A DNA stretch of 34,109 bases from Clostridia bacterium (GCA_017517035.1 JAFXAN010000053.1:1-34109), one strand, 5' to 3'; numbered from the stretch's first letter, positions 7,507 to 15,733 are shown. The notes: generated by a model not told the origin, from the sequence alone. Numbers and translations are program-made.

Positions 7507-8745
7507 ATGAAATACGGATGTATCGGTGAGCATCTCGGGCACTCCTTCTCAAAGGAGATACATAATGCCCTTGCTCCCTATGAATATGAAATATGCGAGG
7601 TTGAAAGAAATCATCTTGACATTTTCATGGAAAAGCATGATTTTCTCGCAATAAATGTTACGATTCCATATAAAGAGATGGTCATTCCGCATCTTTATTA
7701 TGTTTCGGACACAGCAAAAGAGATCGGAGCCGTAAACACGATCGTCAACCGTGACGGAAAGCTTTACGGCTATAATACCGACCACTTTGGCATGAGTGCG
7801 CTTATAAAAAGAATGGGGCTTGAGCTCTCGGGCAAAAAGGTGGCAGTTCTCGGAAGCGGCGGAACAAGCAAAACCGCCTACGCTGTTGCAAAGGACATGG
7901 GAGCTTCCGAAATTATAAAAATCAGTAGAAGCGCAAAGGAAGGAGCCTGCACCTATGAGGAGCTTTACCTTAACCATGAAAACACGGAGATAATCATCAA
8001 CACAACTCCCTGCGGAATGTTCCCACATCCCCACGAAATGCCAATTGATCTTGACAGATTGCCATGCGTCAAGGGTGTTGTTGATGCAGTTTATAATCCA
8101 CTTCGTACTCTTCTTGTAAGTGAGGCGAAAAAAAGAGGCATCTGCGCCGAGGGCGGTCTTTTTATGCTTGTAGCGCAGGCTGTGAGAGCTTCCGAGATCT
8201 TCATTGACACGAAATATTCAGAAAAGGACACCGAAAAGGTATATAAAAAGGTACTTTCCGAAAAAGAAAATATCGTTCTTTGCGGAATGCCGGGAAGCGG
8301 AAAAAGCACAGTCGGCGCTCTTCTCGCAAAAGAGCTTGGCAGACCTTTTATCGACACGGACAGCCTCATCATCGAGCAAACGGGAACAGAAATTTCCGAT
8401 ATTTTTGCAAATCAGGGTGAAAAGGTCTTCCGAGATATAGAGGAAGAAATAATCAGAGAAAAAGTCCTGTCTATAAGCGGGGCTGTGATCGCAACGGGAG
8501 GCGGTGCGATCCTCAGAGAAAACAATGTGAGAGCCTTAAAGCAAAACGGAAAGCTGTTTTTCCTTGACAGACCTCTCATGGATCTGATGCCCACCGATGA
8601 CAGACCACTTGCAAGCACAGCGGAAGCCATAAAAAAGCGTTACGAAGAGCGTTATGAGCTTTACAAAACTGTAAGCGATATAAGAATAGATTGCGATAAT
8701 CTCCCCGAAAAAATTGCAGAAGAAATAATTAAGGAGCATTTTTGA
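7507..8745 (+). CDS. aroE-aroK: Fused shikimate dehydrogenase-shikimate kinase
   Basis: This 412-residue protein carries two consecutive activities in one chain. Residues 1-240 are AroE: Ser13/Ser15 (GHSFS), catalytic Lys56 (VTIPYKE), Asn77 (AVNT), catalytic Asp92 (YNTDHFG), NADP loop VLGSGGTSKTA (114-124) and Gln224 (LVAQAVRASE). Residues about 254-412 are AroK: Walker A GMPGSGKST (260-268), Asp283/Asp285 (FIDTD), Arg309 (FRDIE), GGGA (331-334) and lid Arg366 (DDRPLAS). All key residues look intact, so both steps (dehydroshikimate to shikimate to shikimate 3-phosphate) should work. Shikimate pathway fusions are known elsewhere, such as AROM in fungi. AGAGGTAAAA precedes the ATG. Confidence 0.95.
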   Translation: MKYGCIGEHLGHSFSKEIHNALAPYEYEICEVERNHLDIFMEKHDFLAINVTIPYKEMVIPHLYYVSDTAKEIGAVNTIVNRDGKLYGYNTDHFGMSALIKRMGLELSGKKVAVLGSGGTSKTAYAVAKDMGASEIIKISRSAKEGACTYEELYLNHENTEIIINTTPCGMFPHPHEMPIDLDRLPCVKGVVDAVYNPLRTLLVSEAKKRGICAEGGLFMLVAQAVRASEIFIDTKYSEKDTEKVYKKVLSEKENIVLCGMPGSGKSTVGALLAKELGRPFIDTDSLIIEQTGTEISDIFANQGEKVFRDIEEEIIREKVLSISGAVIATGGGAILRENNVRALKQNGKLFFLDRPLMDLMPTDDRPLASTAEAIKKRYEERYELYKTVSDIRIDCDNLPEKIAEEIIKEHF

Positions 8746-9194
8746 TGAAATTTTATATAATCAACGGACCGAACCTCAATATGCTCGGCATAAGAGAGCC
8801 GGGACACTATGGAAAGACAGACTATTCAGAGCTTTGCAATATGATAAATGAGCATTGCGAGAAAAAAGGAATTGAAGCCGTGCTTTATCAGTCAAATCAC
8901 GAGGGTGATCTGGTTGATAAAATACAGGAAGCCTACTTTATGGGAGCTGACGGCATAGTCATAAATCCGGGGGCCTATACACACACAAGCATTGCACTTC
9001 TCGATGCGGTCAAATCAACTTCTCTTCCAACAGTTGAGATACATATTTCGGCAGTTGAAACAAGAGAAGCATTCAGACAGATCAGCTATATAAGAGAAGC
9101 TTGCATAAAAACGATAACAGGAGAGGGTGTCATGGGATATCTCCATGCCATCGACGATCTCTCCGCCTATCTCCGAAAGGAGATTGATGAATGA
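8745..9194 (+). CDS. aroQ: Type II 3-dehydroquinate dehydratase
   Basis: This 149-residue enzyme dehydrates 3-dehydroquinate to 3-dehydroshikimate. The type II signature INGPNLNMLGIREPGHYG at the N-terminus includes the lid Arg and Tyr. QSNHEG, NPGAYTHTSIALLDA (substrate-binding Asn and catalytic His in the family) and EIHISAVETREAFR follow. The ATG at 8745 overlaps the preceding stop (TGATG), with AAGGAG at 8731-8736. It overlaps aroA by 4 bases (ATGA). Confidence 0.96.
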   Translation: MKFYIINGPNLNMLGIREPGHYGKTDYSELCNMINEHCEKKGIEAVLYQSNHEGDLVDKIQEAYFMGADGIVINPGAYTHTSIALLDAVKSTSLPTVEIHISAVETREAFRQISYIREACIKTITGEGVMGYLHAIDDLSAYLRKEIDE

Positions 9195-10411
9195 AAGTTA
9201 TTATAACACCGTCAAAAGCAACGGGAGCAGTAAAAGCTCCCCCCTCAAAGAGCATGGCACACAGACTTCTTATTTGTGCCGGAATGTGCGAGGTAGAAAG
9301 CATCATCCACGGAATATCGGAGAGTGAGGATGTTTCCGCAACTCTTGACTGTCTCTCTGCAATGGGGGCGAAGTACCAAAGAATAGAAGACGGCGAAACT
9401 ATAAAGATCAGAGGCGTGGATTTTACAAAAGCTGCACCTTCCGAAGCACTTAATTGCCGTGAAAGCGGAAGCACCGTCAGATTTTTTATCCCCCCTGCCC
9501 TGCTTTCGGGAAACACTGTTATGTTCAGAGGAAGCGAAACTCTGATGAAACGCCCAATGGATGTCTATAAAAAGCTCTGCGATGATGGCGGAATGCTCTT
9601 TATCCAGGATGGCAACAGCATAGTTGCCAAAGGCAAGCTGACATCCGGCAATTATACCGTTGTCGGCAATATCAGCAGCCAGTTTATAAGCGGTCTGCTC
9701 TTTGCACTCCCAATGTGCGAGGGAGACAGCACAATAAGCATAATTCCTCCAATCGAGAGCCGTTCATATATCGAGCTTACACTCTCTGCCCTTGCAACAT
9801 TTGGCGTAAAGGCTGAATGGAAGGACGACCACACCCTGTTCGTCGGCGGATCTCAAAGATATAAGGAATGTGAGGCAGTGGTTGAGGGAGATTATTCAAA
9901 TGCAGCTTTTCTTGATGCCCTCAATATTCTCGGAGGGGATGTTAAAACCGAAGGACTTTTTGAGAACAGTATTCAGGGTGACAGCGTTTATCCCAGATAT
10001 TTTGAGATGATCGCAAAAGGCTCTCCGTCAATTCATATAGGTGACTGTCCCGATCTGGGACCTATCATGTTTGCTCTTTCTGCAGCAAAATTCGGCGGAA
10101 TTTTCAGCGGAACACGGCGCCTCAAGATAAAAGAATCGGACAGAGCAAGCGTTATGGCAGAGGAGCTTCGAAAATTCGGAGTATCTGTTACGGTAAATGA
10201 CGACAGCGTTGTCATCTATCCTTCGGAATTTCGCAAGCCCACAGAGCCGCTATTCGGTCACAATGACCACAGAATAGTAATGTCACTTGCCGTTCTTCTT
10301 ACAATTACCGGCGGTGAAATTGAGGGTGCCGAGGCGGTGACAAAGAGCTTCCCTGATTTCTTCGAAAAAATATCCTCACTCGGAATAGGAGTAGAAAAAA
10401 TTGATACTTAA
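9191..10411 (+). CDS. aroA: EPSP synthase (3-phosphoshikimate 1-carboxyvinyltransferase)
   Basis: This 406-residue enzyme joins PEP to shikimate 3-phosphate, giving EPSP. Family motifs are PPSKSMAHRLLICAG (phosphate-binding Lys and Ser), NCRESGSTVRFFIPPALL, SSQFISGLLFALPM, IKESDRASVMAEEL and GHNDHRIVMSLAVL. The PEP-site loop reads ESGSTVRFF where the E. coli class I enzyme has NAGTAMRPL; this resembles class II EPSP synthases, which in the literature are often glyphosate-tolerant. That tolerance is inference only. It overlaps aroQ by 4 bases and tyrA by 11 bases. Confidence 0.96.
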   Translation: MKVIITPSKATGAVKAPPSKSMAHRLLICAGMCEVESIIHGISESEDVSATLDCLSAMGAKYQRIEDGETIKIRGVDFTKAAPSEALNCRESGSTVRFFIPPALLSGNTVMFRGSETLMKRPMDVYKKLCDDGGMLFIQDGNSIVAKGKLTSGNYTVVGNISSQFISGLLFALPMCEGDSTISIIPPIESRSYIELTLSALATFGVKAEWKDDHTLFVGGSQRYKECEAVVEGDYSNAAFLDALNILGGDVKTEGLFENSIQGDSVYPRYFEMIAKGSPSIHIGDCPDLGPIMFALSAAKFGGIFSGTRRLKIKESDRASVMAEELRKFGVSVTVNDDSVVIYPSEFRKPTEPLFGHNDHRIVMSLAVLLTITGGEIEGAEAVTKSFPDFFEKISSLGIGVEKIDT

Positions 10412-11267
10412 TAAGGACACAAAAATACTGATAGTCGGTCTCGGTGTTATCGGAGGCGGCTATGCAAAAGCTCTTTCAAAAAAGGGCTATAAGGTCAAGT
10501 GTATAACGAGAAAGCAATCGGATATCGACTATGCGCTTGAGCATGATATGGTTATCGGCGGAAGCCCCTTCCCCGATCCCGATCTTATTAGCGAGGCAGA
10601 CCTTATCGTGGTCGCCCTTTACCCACAGGCATTTATTGATTGGGTAAAGGAATATCAAAAACATATGAAGCCCGGTGCAATACTCAATGATGTTACCGGT
10701 GTCAAGGGCGGAATCGTAAACGAGGTTCAGAGCTTCCTTCGCAGGGATGTTGAATTTATCGCTTCCCACCCCATGGCTGGTAGAGAGCGGAGCGGAATCG
10801 AATATAGTGATGATATGGTCTTCAAAGGAGCTAACTTCATCGTAACTCCAACCGAAAAGAACACAAAAGAAGCCATCGAATTTTGTAAAAGCCTTGGCGA
10901 GGAGCTGGGATTTGCAAAAATCAGCGAGCTTTCCCCCGAGGATCATGATTCAATGATCGCATTTCTCTCGCAGCTTACTCATGTTATCGCAGTAACACTG
11001 ATGACAAGCAATACAAAGGAGGGACTTGAAAAATATACAGGTGACTCCTTCCGAGATCTTACAAGAATTGCAAAGATCAATGACCGAATGTGGTCAGAGC
11101 TTTTCCTTTGTAATAAGGAAGCACTGCTCTCCCAAATGGATGCCTTTGCAAAGGAATTTGAGCTTTTCAGAAATATGCTGTCAGAGGGCGATGAAGAAGG
11201 TATGAGAGAAAAAATGAGGCTCTCAACATCACGCCGCGGACTTTTCGACAAACCCGCACAAAATTAA
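10401..11267 (+). CDS. tyrA: Prephenate dehydrogenase, TTG start
   Basis: This 288-residue NAD(P)-dependent enzyme oxidatively decarboxylates prephenate to 4-hydroxyphenylpyruvate. The N-terminal Rossmann fingerprint is LIVGLGVIGGGYAKAL. ASHPMAGRERSGIEYSDDMVFKG holds the catalytic His and the substrate-binding region, and SQLTHVIAVTLM follows. There is no ACT or chorismate mutase domain, so feedback may act elsewhere. No ATG lies near the Rossmann strand. The TTG at 10401 follows AGGAG (10388-10392) by 8 bases and is the only start that keeps the first beta strand, so it is the called start. It overlaps aroA by 11 bases. Confidence 0.93.
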   Translation: MILNKDTKILIVGLGVIGGGYAKALSKKGYKVKCITRKQSDIDYALEHDMVIGGSPFPDPDLISEADLIVVALYPQAFIDWVKEYQKHMKPGAILNDVTGVKGGIVNEVQSFLRRDVEFIASHPMAGRERSGIEYSDDMVFKGANFIVTPTEKNTKEAIEFCKSLGEELGFAKISELSPEDHDSMIAFLSQLTHVIAVTLMTSNTKEGLEKYTGDSFRDLTRIAKINDRMWSELFLCNKEALLSQMDAFAKEFELFRNMLSEGDEEGMREKMRLSTSRRGLFDKPAQN

Positions 11268-11300
11268 AAAGGAATATCAAAGAAAGAAGGTATATAAACC

Positions 11301-12332
11301 ATGAATATGCAATTTTACAGAAAGTTACCCATTCCGAAGGAAATAAAGGAGCAGTTCCCCGTTTCAAGCGAGCTTGCAGCGCTGAGAGAAAAATGCGTTA
11401 ACGATATGAAGGACATTTTTGCAGGAAGAAGCGACCGTTTTCTTCTTATAATCGGTCCTTGTTCTGCAGATAAAGAGGATTCTGTTATCGAATATATCTC
11501 TCGTCTCAGAGATGTTCAGGATAAAGTTGCAGAAAAGATCATGATCGTTCCGAGAATATATACGAACAAGCCAAGAACCACAGGCGACGGTTATAAGGGA
11601 ATGCTTCATCAACCCGATCCCAATTCGGCACCCGACATTCTCAAGGGTCTTATCTCCATAAGAAAGCTTCATATGCGTGCCCTTTCCGAAACAGGCTTCG
11701 CTTGTGCGGATGAAATGCTCTACCCCGAAAACCACCGTTACCTTTCCGATGTGCTTGGCTACAGCGCAATCGGAGCACGCTCTGTTGAAAATCAGCAGCA
11801 CAGACTTACAGCCAGCGGTCTTGATATTCCCGTTGGTATGAAGAACCCAACAGCGGGAGACCTCTCGGTTATGATGAATTCGATCACCGCCGCTCAGCAT
11901 TCTCATGTTTTCCTCTATCGTGGATGGGAGGTTCAGAGCCAGGGAAATCCCTATGCTCACGCAATTCTCCGTGGATATGTTAACGATCACGGTCAGTCAC
12001 TTCCTAACTACCATTATGAGGATCTTATAAAGCTCAGCGAGATATATGCGAAGAGCGGACTTCAGAATCCCGCAGTTATAGTTGATACAAACCACGCAAA
12101 CTCGGGCAAAAAATATGATCAGCAGCCCAGAATCGCAAAGGAGATTCTCCACAGCTGCCGTCATTCCGATGATGTAAAGAAACTGGTCAAGGGTCTTATG
12201 ATCGAAAGCTATCTTGAGGACGGTTGCCAGAAGATCGGCGAAAATGAGGTTTGGGGCAAGTCCATCACCGACCCGTGCCTCGGATGGGAAAAGACAGAAA
12301 AGCTCATCTATGATCTTGCAGATCTTCTATAA
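11301..12332 (+). CDS. aroF: Class I DAHP synthase (AroFGH type)
   Basis: This 343-residue enzyme condenses PEP and erythrose 4-phosphate, the first committed step. Class I-alpha landmarks are LLIIGPCSADKED, the metal/PEP segment PRTTGDGYKGMLHQPDP, FACADEML, GARSVENQQHR, GMKNPTAGD, VIVDTNHANSGKK and GLMIESYLEDG. It differs from E. coli AroG in several spots (TTGDGY for TTVGWK), as in other Firmicute members. No ACT or fused chorismate mutase domain is present. It is the last gene, 33 bases after tyrA, behind its own AGAAGG site. I use aroF generically; the isozyme name is not implied. Confidence 0.95.
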   Translation: MNMQFYRKLPIPKEIKEQFPVSSELAALREKCVNDMKDIFAGRSDRFLLIIGPCSADKEDSVIEYISRLRDVQDKVAEKIMIVPRIYTNKPRTTGDGYKGMLHQPDPNSAPDILKGLISIRKLHMRALSETGFACADEMLYPENHRYLSDVLGYSAIGARSVENQQHRLTASGLDIPVGMKNPTAGDLSVMMNSITAAQHSHVFLYRGWEVQSQGNPYAHAILRGYVNDHGQSLPNYHYEDLIKLSEIYAKSGLQNPAVIVDTNHANSGKKYDQQPRIAKEILHSCRHSDDVKKLVKGLMIESYLEDGCQKIGENEVWGKSITDPCLGWEKTEKLIYDLADLL

Positions 12333-12347
12333 TTAAGAATATAGTTC

Positions 12348-12376
12348 AAAAGGGATTGAATTTTTCAATCCCTTTT
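12348..12376. terminator. Bidirectional terminator, aromatic operon and AraC gene
   Basis: A 13-bp perfect stem, AAAAGGGATTGAA (12348-12360) with TTCAATCCCTTTT (12364-12376), and a TTT loop lie between convergent genes. A/T runs at both stem ends suit termination in either direction. Confidence 0.85.
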
Positions 12377-12394
12377 GCCTATTTACTTACCGTT

Positions 12395-13279
12395 TTAAAT
12401 CTCCTTTTTTAAAAGAAATGATGGACACACACCGTATTCAGCCTTAAAAGCGCGACTGAAGGTATAGATCGAGGAATACCCCATCAGCTCCGCAATTTCA
12501 CCCACACGCAAATTTTTTTCAAGCAAAAGAATCTTTGCCCTTTCAAGTCTGCACCGTCGATAATAATCCTTCAAGGTATCACCTGTAATTTCATGAAAAA
12601 GATCCGAAAGATAGCTGTAATTATAATTCAGTGTATCTGAAAGCTCCCCAAGTCCCTTTATCGTATATATATGTGTGTCTATATAATTCATAATTCTGTA
12701 GCAAAGCTCATCTGCTCTGCCTACGTTAGTACCGGTGTAAGACACGGACGATACAGAGCGAAATCCTCTTATCAGATAAAAAACGACCTGTTTGAATATC
12801 GTCTCCAAAATAATATCCGAAAATCTTTCACTTCCGCTTATCTCAGCAATAGCGTTACTTACAAGATAATTTATCCTGTCATCGGAAATTATTCGGCTTT
12901 CAGCGTCTATGCAATTTTGCATTATTGCCTCAAGCTCATCTTTTATCATCTCATCTTTCGCTTCAAATGAAAAAAAATCAAATTTCAAAGGAAGATCAGA
13001 ATCCGATTCAATACCGTGCAGATCACCGGGAAAAGAAAGATATATCTGTCCACGACAAACAGAAACAGATTTATGATTAGTTTTTACTCTTCCCTTTCCA
13101 TCGGTAATTATCGTTAACTCAAACCAATTTCTGTGCAAATGTTCATTTATAACAGTATGCTCTGAGCAATGCATCCTTCCGATTTGAACAAGTGAAATGT
13201 CCCCATAGCTTCTCGGACTATCCAAAAAAGACTTATCCAAATGATATCGCATCTCATAGGATTTGTTTTTATCTTTCAT
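12395..13279 (-). CDS. AraC-family regulator, divergent from the Gfo/Idh pair
   Basis: This 294-residue protein has an N-terminal cupin-like sensor (EHTVINEHLHRNWFELTIITDGKG, typical of sugar-sensing AraC proteins). The C-terminal pair of helix-turn-helix motifs falls at about residues 195-294 (IKGLGELSDTLNYNYSYLSDLF and RVGEIAELMGYSSIYTFSRAFK). GAGGT sits about 10 bases before the ATG. Its promoter is strong. It faces an oxidoreductase gene whose promoter lacks a -35 box, which suggests that it activates that gene in response to a sugar or polyol. The ligand is unknown. Confidence 0.92.
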   Translation of the reverse strand: MKDKNKSYEMRYHLDKSFLDSPRSYGDISLVQIGRMHCSEHTVINEHLHRNWFELTIITDGKGRVKTNHKSVSVCRGQIYLSFPGDLHGIESDSDLPLKFDFFSFEAKDEMIKDELEAIMQNCIDAESRIISDDRINYLVSNAIAEISGSERFSDIILETIFKQVVFYLIRGFRSVSSVSYTGTNVGRADELCYRIMNYIDTHIYTIKGLGELSDTLNYNYSYLSDLFHEITGDTLKDYYRRCRLERAKILLLEKNLRVGEIAELMGYSSIYTFSRAFKAEYGVCPSFLLKKEI

Positions 13280-13306
13280 TTGTGATCAACCTCATTTCTA
13301 TATACA

Positions 13307-13335
13307 ATTATATTGCTTTTAAATACGAATGTCAA
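13307..13335 (-). promoter_or_regulatory. Promoter of the AraC gene
   Basis: TTGACA (13330-13335, complement), a 17-base spacer and TATAAT (13307-13312), a full consensus. Confidence 0.85.
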
Positions 13336-13442
13336 TAAAATATCAAATATTTTTAAGATATAAAACAGCCTTTTGATAAAAAAACAAAAAAATGCTAAAT
13401 TTTATGCAAAAATATGACATTTTATTTGTTTTGATTTGATGC

Positions 13443-13448
13443 TATAAT
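13443..13448 (+). promoter_or_regulatory. -10 box of the Gfo/Idh operon, no -35
   Basis: TATAAT lies 38 bases before the ATG at 13481. The -35 position (13420-13425) reads TTTATT. The absence of a -35 fits activator dependence, plausibly on the divergent AraC protein. The 13340-13430 interval is very AT-rich, and no convincing direct repeats were found. Confidence 0.5.
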
Positions 13449-13480
13449 TAAATAAAAAATATCGGAGGTTTAAAACCATT

Positions 13481-14542
13481 ATGAAAAAAACAGCAATTGC
13501 AATTATAGGTTGCGGAAGAATCGCTCAGAATGCCCATTTTCCCGCACTTACAACACTCGAAAATGTCAGAATTAAATATGCCTGTGATCTTATTCCCGAA
13601 AAGGCAGAGGCAATGAAGGAAAAATATCCTGCAATTGAACAGGTCATTACCGATTATAAAATTGCACTGGATGACCCGGAGGTCGAGGCTGTATTCGTGC
13701 TCACACCAAACTATGCACACTATACAGTTACCATGGATTCACTTCGTGCAGGTAAGCACGTAATGTGCGAAAAGCCTATTACTGTTAATTATCAGCTCTC
13801 AAACGAAATGGCAGAGGAAGCAAAAAAACAGAACAGAATTCTTAACATTGGTGTTTGTAACCGTTACCACAAATCGGTTGAAAAGCTTGAGGAAATGTAC
13901 CGTACAGGTAAATTCGGCAATCTCTATCATGTTTACTGCTCATTCCGTTCATTCCGTTCTATTCCCGGCCTTGGCGGTGCATTTACAACAAAAGCTCAGT
14001 CCGGCGGTGGTGTGCTTATAGATTGGGGCGTTCATTTCTTCGATCTTATCCTCTATATTCTCGGCGGCGCGAAGCTTAAAAGCCTGACCTGCGATACATA
14101 TTGCGAGATGGCAAAGGATATGAAGTCCTATAAATATCACGGAATGTGGGCAGAGGACACAAAGGATATCGAAAACGGTGTCAACGATGTTGACGATTTC
14201 ATCACAGGATATATAAGAACTGACAAAGCAAGCATTTCCTTCAACGGTGCATGGGCACAAAATCTTGACAAAGACGAAATGTTTGTTGATTTCCTTGGAG
14301 ACAAGGGGGGCGCAAGGCTCAATTACGGAAATTTTTTTGAATTTTGCAGCGGTGAAACCCTTGAAACAGAGAATCCTGAATATGATATTCCCAATATGTA
14401 TCTGCGCGAGGATGAGGATTTTATCCATTCTGTAGAAACAGGCGAAAAGAACCGTAACCATATAGAGAATGTTCTCGAAAGCGCAAAGCTGCTTGATTCA
14501 CTCTATAAGTCCGCAGAGCTTCGCCGCGAAATCGAGGTTTGA
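13481..14542 (+). CDS. Gfo/Idh/MocA-family oxidoreductase
   Basis: This 353-residue NAD(P)-dependent dehydrogenase, probably for a sugar, inositol or sugar acid, has an N-terminal Rossmann domain with IIGCGRIAQNAHFPAL and the family Glu-Lys-Pro motif (MCEKPITV) carrying the catalytic Lys. The C-terminal alpha/beta substrate domain includes GGGVLIDWGVHFFDLILYIL, the His of which is typical of the family active site. GGAGGT lies 12 bases before the ATG. The next gene starts 2 bases after its stop and is a degenerate homologue. The substrate cannot be given. Confidence 0.93.
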   Translation: MKKTAIAIIGCGRIAQNAHFPALTTLENVRIKYACDLIPEKAEAMKEKYPAIEQVITDYKIALDDPEVEAVFVLTPNYAHYTVTMDSLRAGKHVMCEKPITVNYQLSNEMAEEAKKQNRILNIGVCNRYHKSVEKLEEMYRTGKFGNLYHVYCSFRSFRSIPGLGGAFTTKAQSGGGVLIDWGVHFFDLILYILGGAKLKSLTCDTYCEMAKDMKSYKYHGMWAEDTKDIENGVNDVDDFITGYIRTDKASISFNGAWAQNLDKDEMFVDFLGDKGGARLNYGNFFEFCSGETLETENPEYDIPNMYLREDEDFIHSVETGEKNRNHIENVLESAKLLDSLYKSAELRREIEV

Positions 14543-14543
14543 T

Positions 14544-15386
14544 GTGAAAAAAATAGGCTTTGTTGACTATTATATAAGCGAATGGCATGCAAATAACTAT
14601 CCCGCTTGGATAGAGGAGGTTTGCCAAAAGCTCGGATTTGATTATAAAGTATGCTATGCATGGGCAGAGGAACGTATTTCGCCCATAGACGGTGTTACCA
14701 CAGAAGAATGGTGTGAAAAGTTCGGTGCAAAAAAATGCGATACCCTCGAAGAGCTTTGCGAAAAAAGCGATGTTATCATCGTTCTTGCGCCTTCAGACCC
14801 AGAAAAACACCTTCAATATGCAAAGACCGTACTGAAATACGGCAAGAGAACATATATAGACAAGACCTTTGCACCTTGCCTTGATGAAGCAAAGGATATC
14901 TTTGCACTTGCCGAAAGGTATAATACCCCCTTTTTCAGCACATCAGCTCTGCGATATGCAAGTGAGCTTGAAAAATGCGAAAATTGCAACAGAATAAAGA
15001 CTGTCGGAGGTGGTAGCAATTTATGTGAATATATCATTCATCAAGTTGAGATGGTCGTTCACAAGCTCGGAATCGGTGCCACTCACATCACCGCAAAGGA
15101 AACTGAAGACAATGCTGTTTTCAGCCTAAAATATCCCGACCAAAGAGAAGCAAGTATGACCTTTGCTTATAATGGCTCTCCTTTCATTGCTGAAATGTCA
15201 AACTGCAAGGATACATTTTCTGAAGAAATCCAATCAAATTTTTTCGGAACACTTATGGAAAAAATACTTACATTTTTTGAAACCGGAAAAAGCGATTTTT
15301 CGGGAGAGGAGACCCTTGAGGTCATGAAGATACGCGACGGCGTCTTCGTTTCCGAAAAATCACCCGAAAAATGTATCGAGCTTTAA
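14544..15386 (+). CDS. Degenerate Gfo/Idh-like protein, GTG start
   Basis: This 280-residue protein has the two-domain outline of Gfo/Idh/MocA proteins but departs at the active site. The N-terminus reads KKIGFVDYYISEWHANNYPAW in place of a GxGxxG loop, and the family EKP becomes DKT (TYIDKTFAP). A Gly-rich turn (TVGGGSNLCEYIIHQVEMVVHKLG) and two later helices are retained. The GTG at 14544 is chosen because GAGGT ends 5 bases before it and it follows the upstream stop by one base. It may be a partner subunit, bind a non-nucleotide ligand, or act on an unusual substrate. It is clearly in one operon with the preceding enzyme. Confidence 0.82.
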   Translation: MKKIGFVDYYISEWHANNYPAWIEEVCQKLGFDYKVCYAWAEERISPIDGVTTEEWCEKFGAKKCDTLEELCEKSDVIIVLAPSDPEKHLQYAKTVLKYGKRTYIDKTFAPCLDEAKDIFALAERYNTPFFSTSALRYASELEKCENCNRIKTVGGGSNLCEYIIHQVEMVVHKLGIGATHITAKETEDNAVFSLKYPDQREASMTFAYNGSPFIAEMSNCKDTFSEEIQSNFFGTLMEKILTFFETGKSDFSGEETLEVMKIRDGVFVSEKSPEKCIEL

Positions 15387-15406
15387 TGGTGAAAATTGTT
15401 TCACCA
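15387..15406 (+). terminator. Hairpin after the Gfo/Idh operon
   Basis: TGGTGAAA-ATTG-TTTCACCA is an 8-bp perfect hairpin directly after the stop. It is followed by CAATATAAAAA, not a U-tract, so it may be a weak terminator or 3'-end stabiliser. Confidence 0.45.
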
Positions 15407-15422
15407 CAATATAAAAAAAGCC

Positions 15423-15451
15423 TTGACAAGAAGGTAAAATGATGATATAAT
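15423..15451 (+). promoter_or_regulatory. thrS promoter
   Basis: TTGACA (15423-15428), a 17-base spacer and TATAAT (15446-15451), an exact consensus, with transcription expected near 15458. Confidence 0.9.
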
Positions 15452-15457
15452 TATACC

Positions 15458-15695
15458 GTTAAAGGCTTTGAAAGAAAGAGTAATCAAAGAAAACCGTTCA
15501 GAGAGAGGGACAAATGCTGTGAGTCCCTTACGGAGCTTTGCCGAAAACCGTTCCCGAGCCGCAATGCGTAAAATCATTTTTTTGAAAAGCATTGTCGTAT
15601 TCCTGCGTTAAAGGATTTTGAGTTAAAGATCAAGGTGGAACCGTGTATATGCACCCTTGTCGGTATTTTTTGCCGCATTGGGTGCTTTTTATATG
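15458..15695 (+). promoter_or_regulatory. T-box leader controlling thrS
   Basis: The leader between the promoter and thrS has T-box architecture. There is a stem I region with AGAGAG (about 15500-15505) and a distal GGGAC/GTCCC hairpin. A plausible ACC threonine specifier lies at 15547-15549. The T-box sequence AAGGTGGAACCGTG (15632-15645) matches the usual AGGGTGGNACCGCG closely. A terminator (GCACCC at 15651-15656 with GGGTGC at 15681-15686, then TTTTT) competes with an antiterminator pairing AAGGTG (15632-15637) with CACCCTT (15652-15658). Uncharged tRNA-Thr should promote read-through. The specifier position is inferred without a fold. Confidence 0.92.
15651..15690 (+). terminator. T-box attenuator terminator
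   Basis: The outer stem GCACCC/GGGTGC and inner CGGTA/TGCCG (15661-15665, 15671-15675) are followed by TTTTT. This is the terminating conformation of the thrS leader. Confidence 0.85.
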
Positions 15696-15733
15696 TTTAT
15701 TAAAATTTATCATAAATCAAAGGAGAAAAAAAG

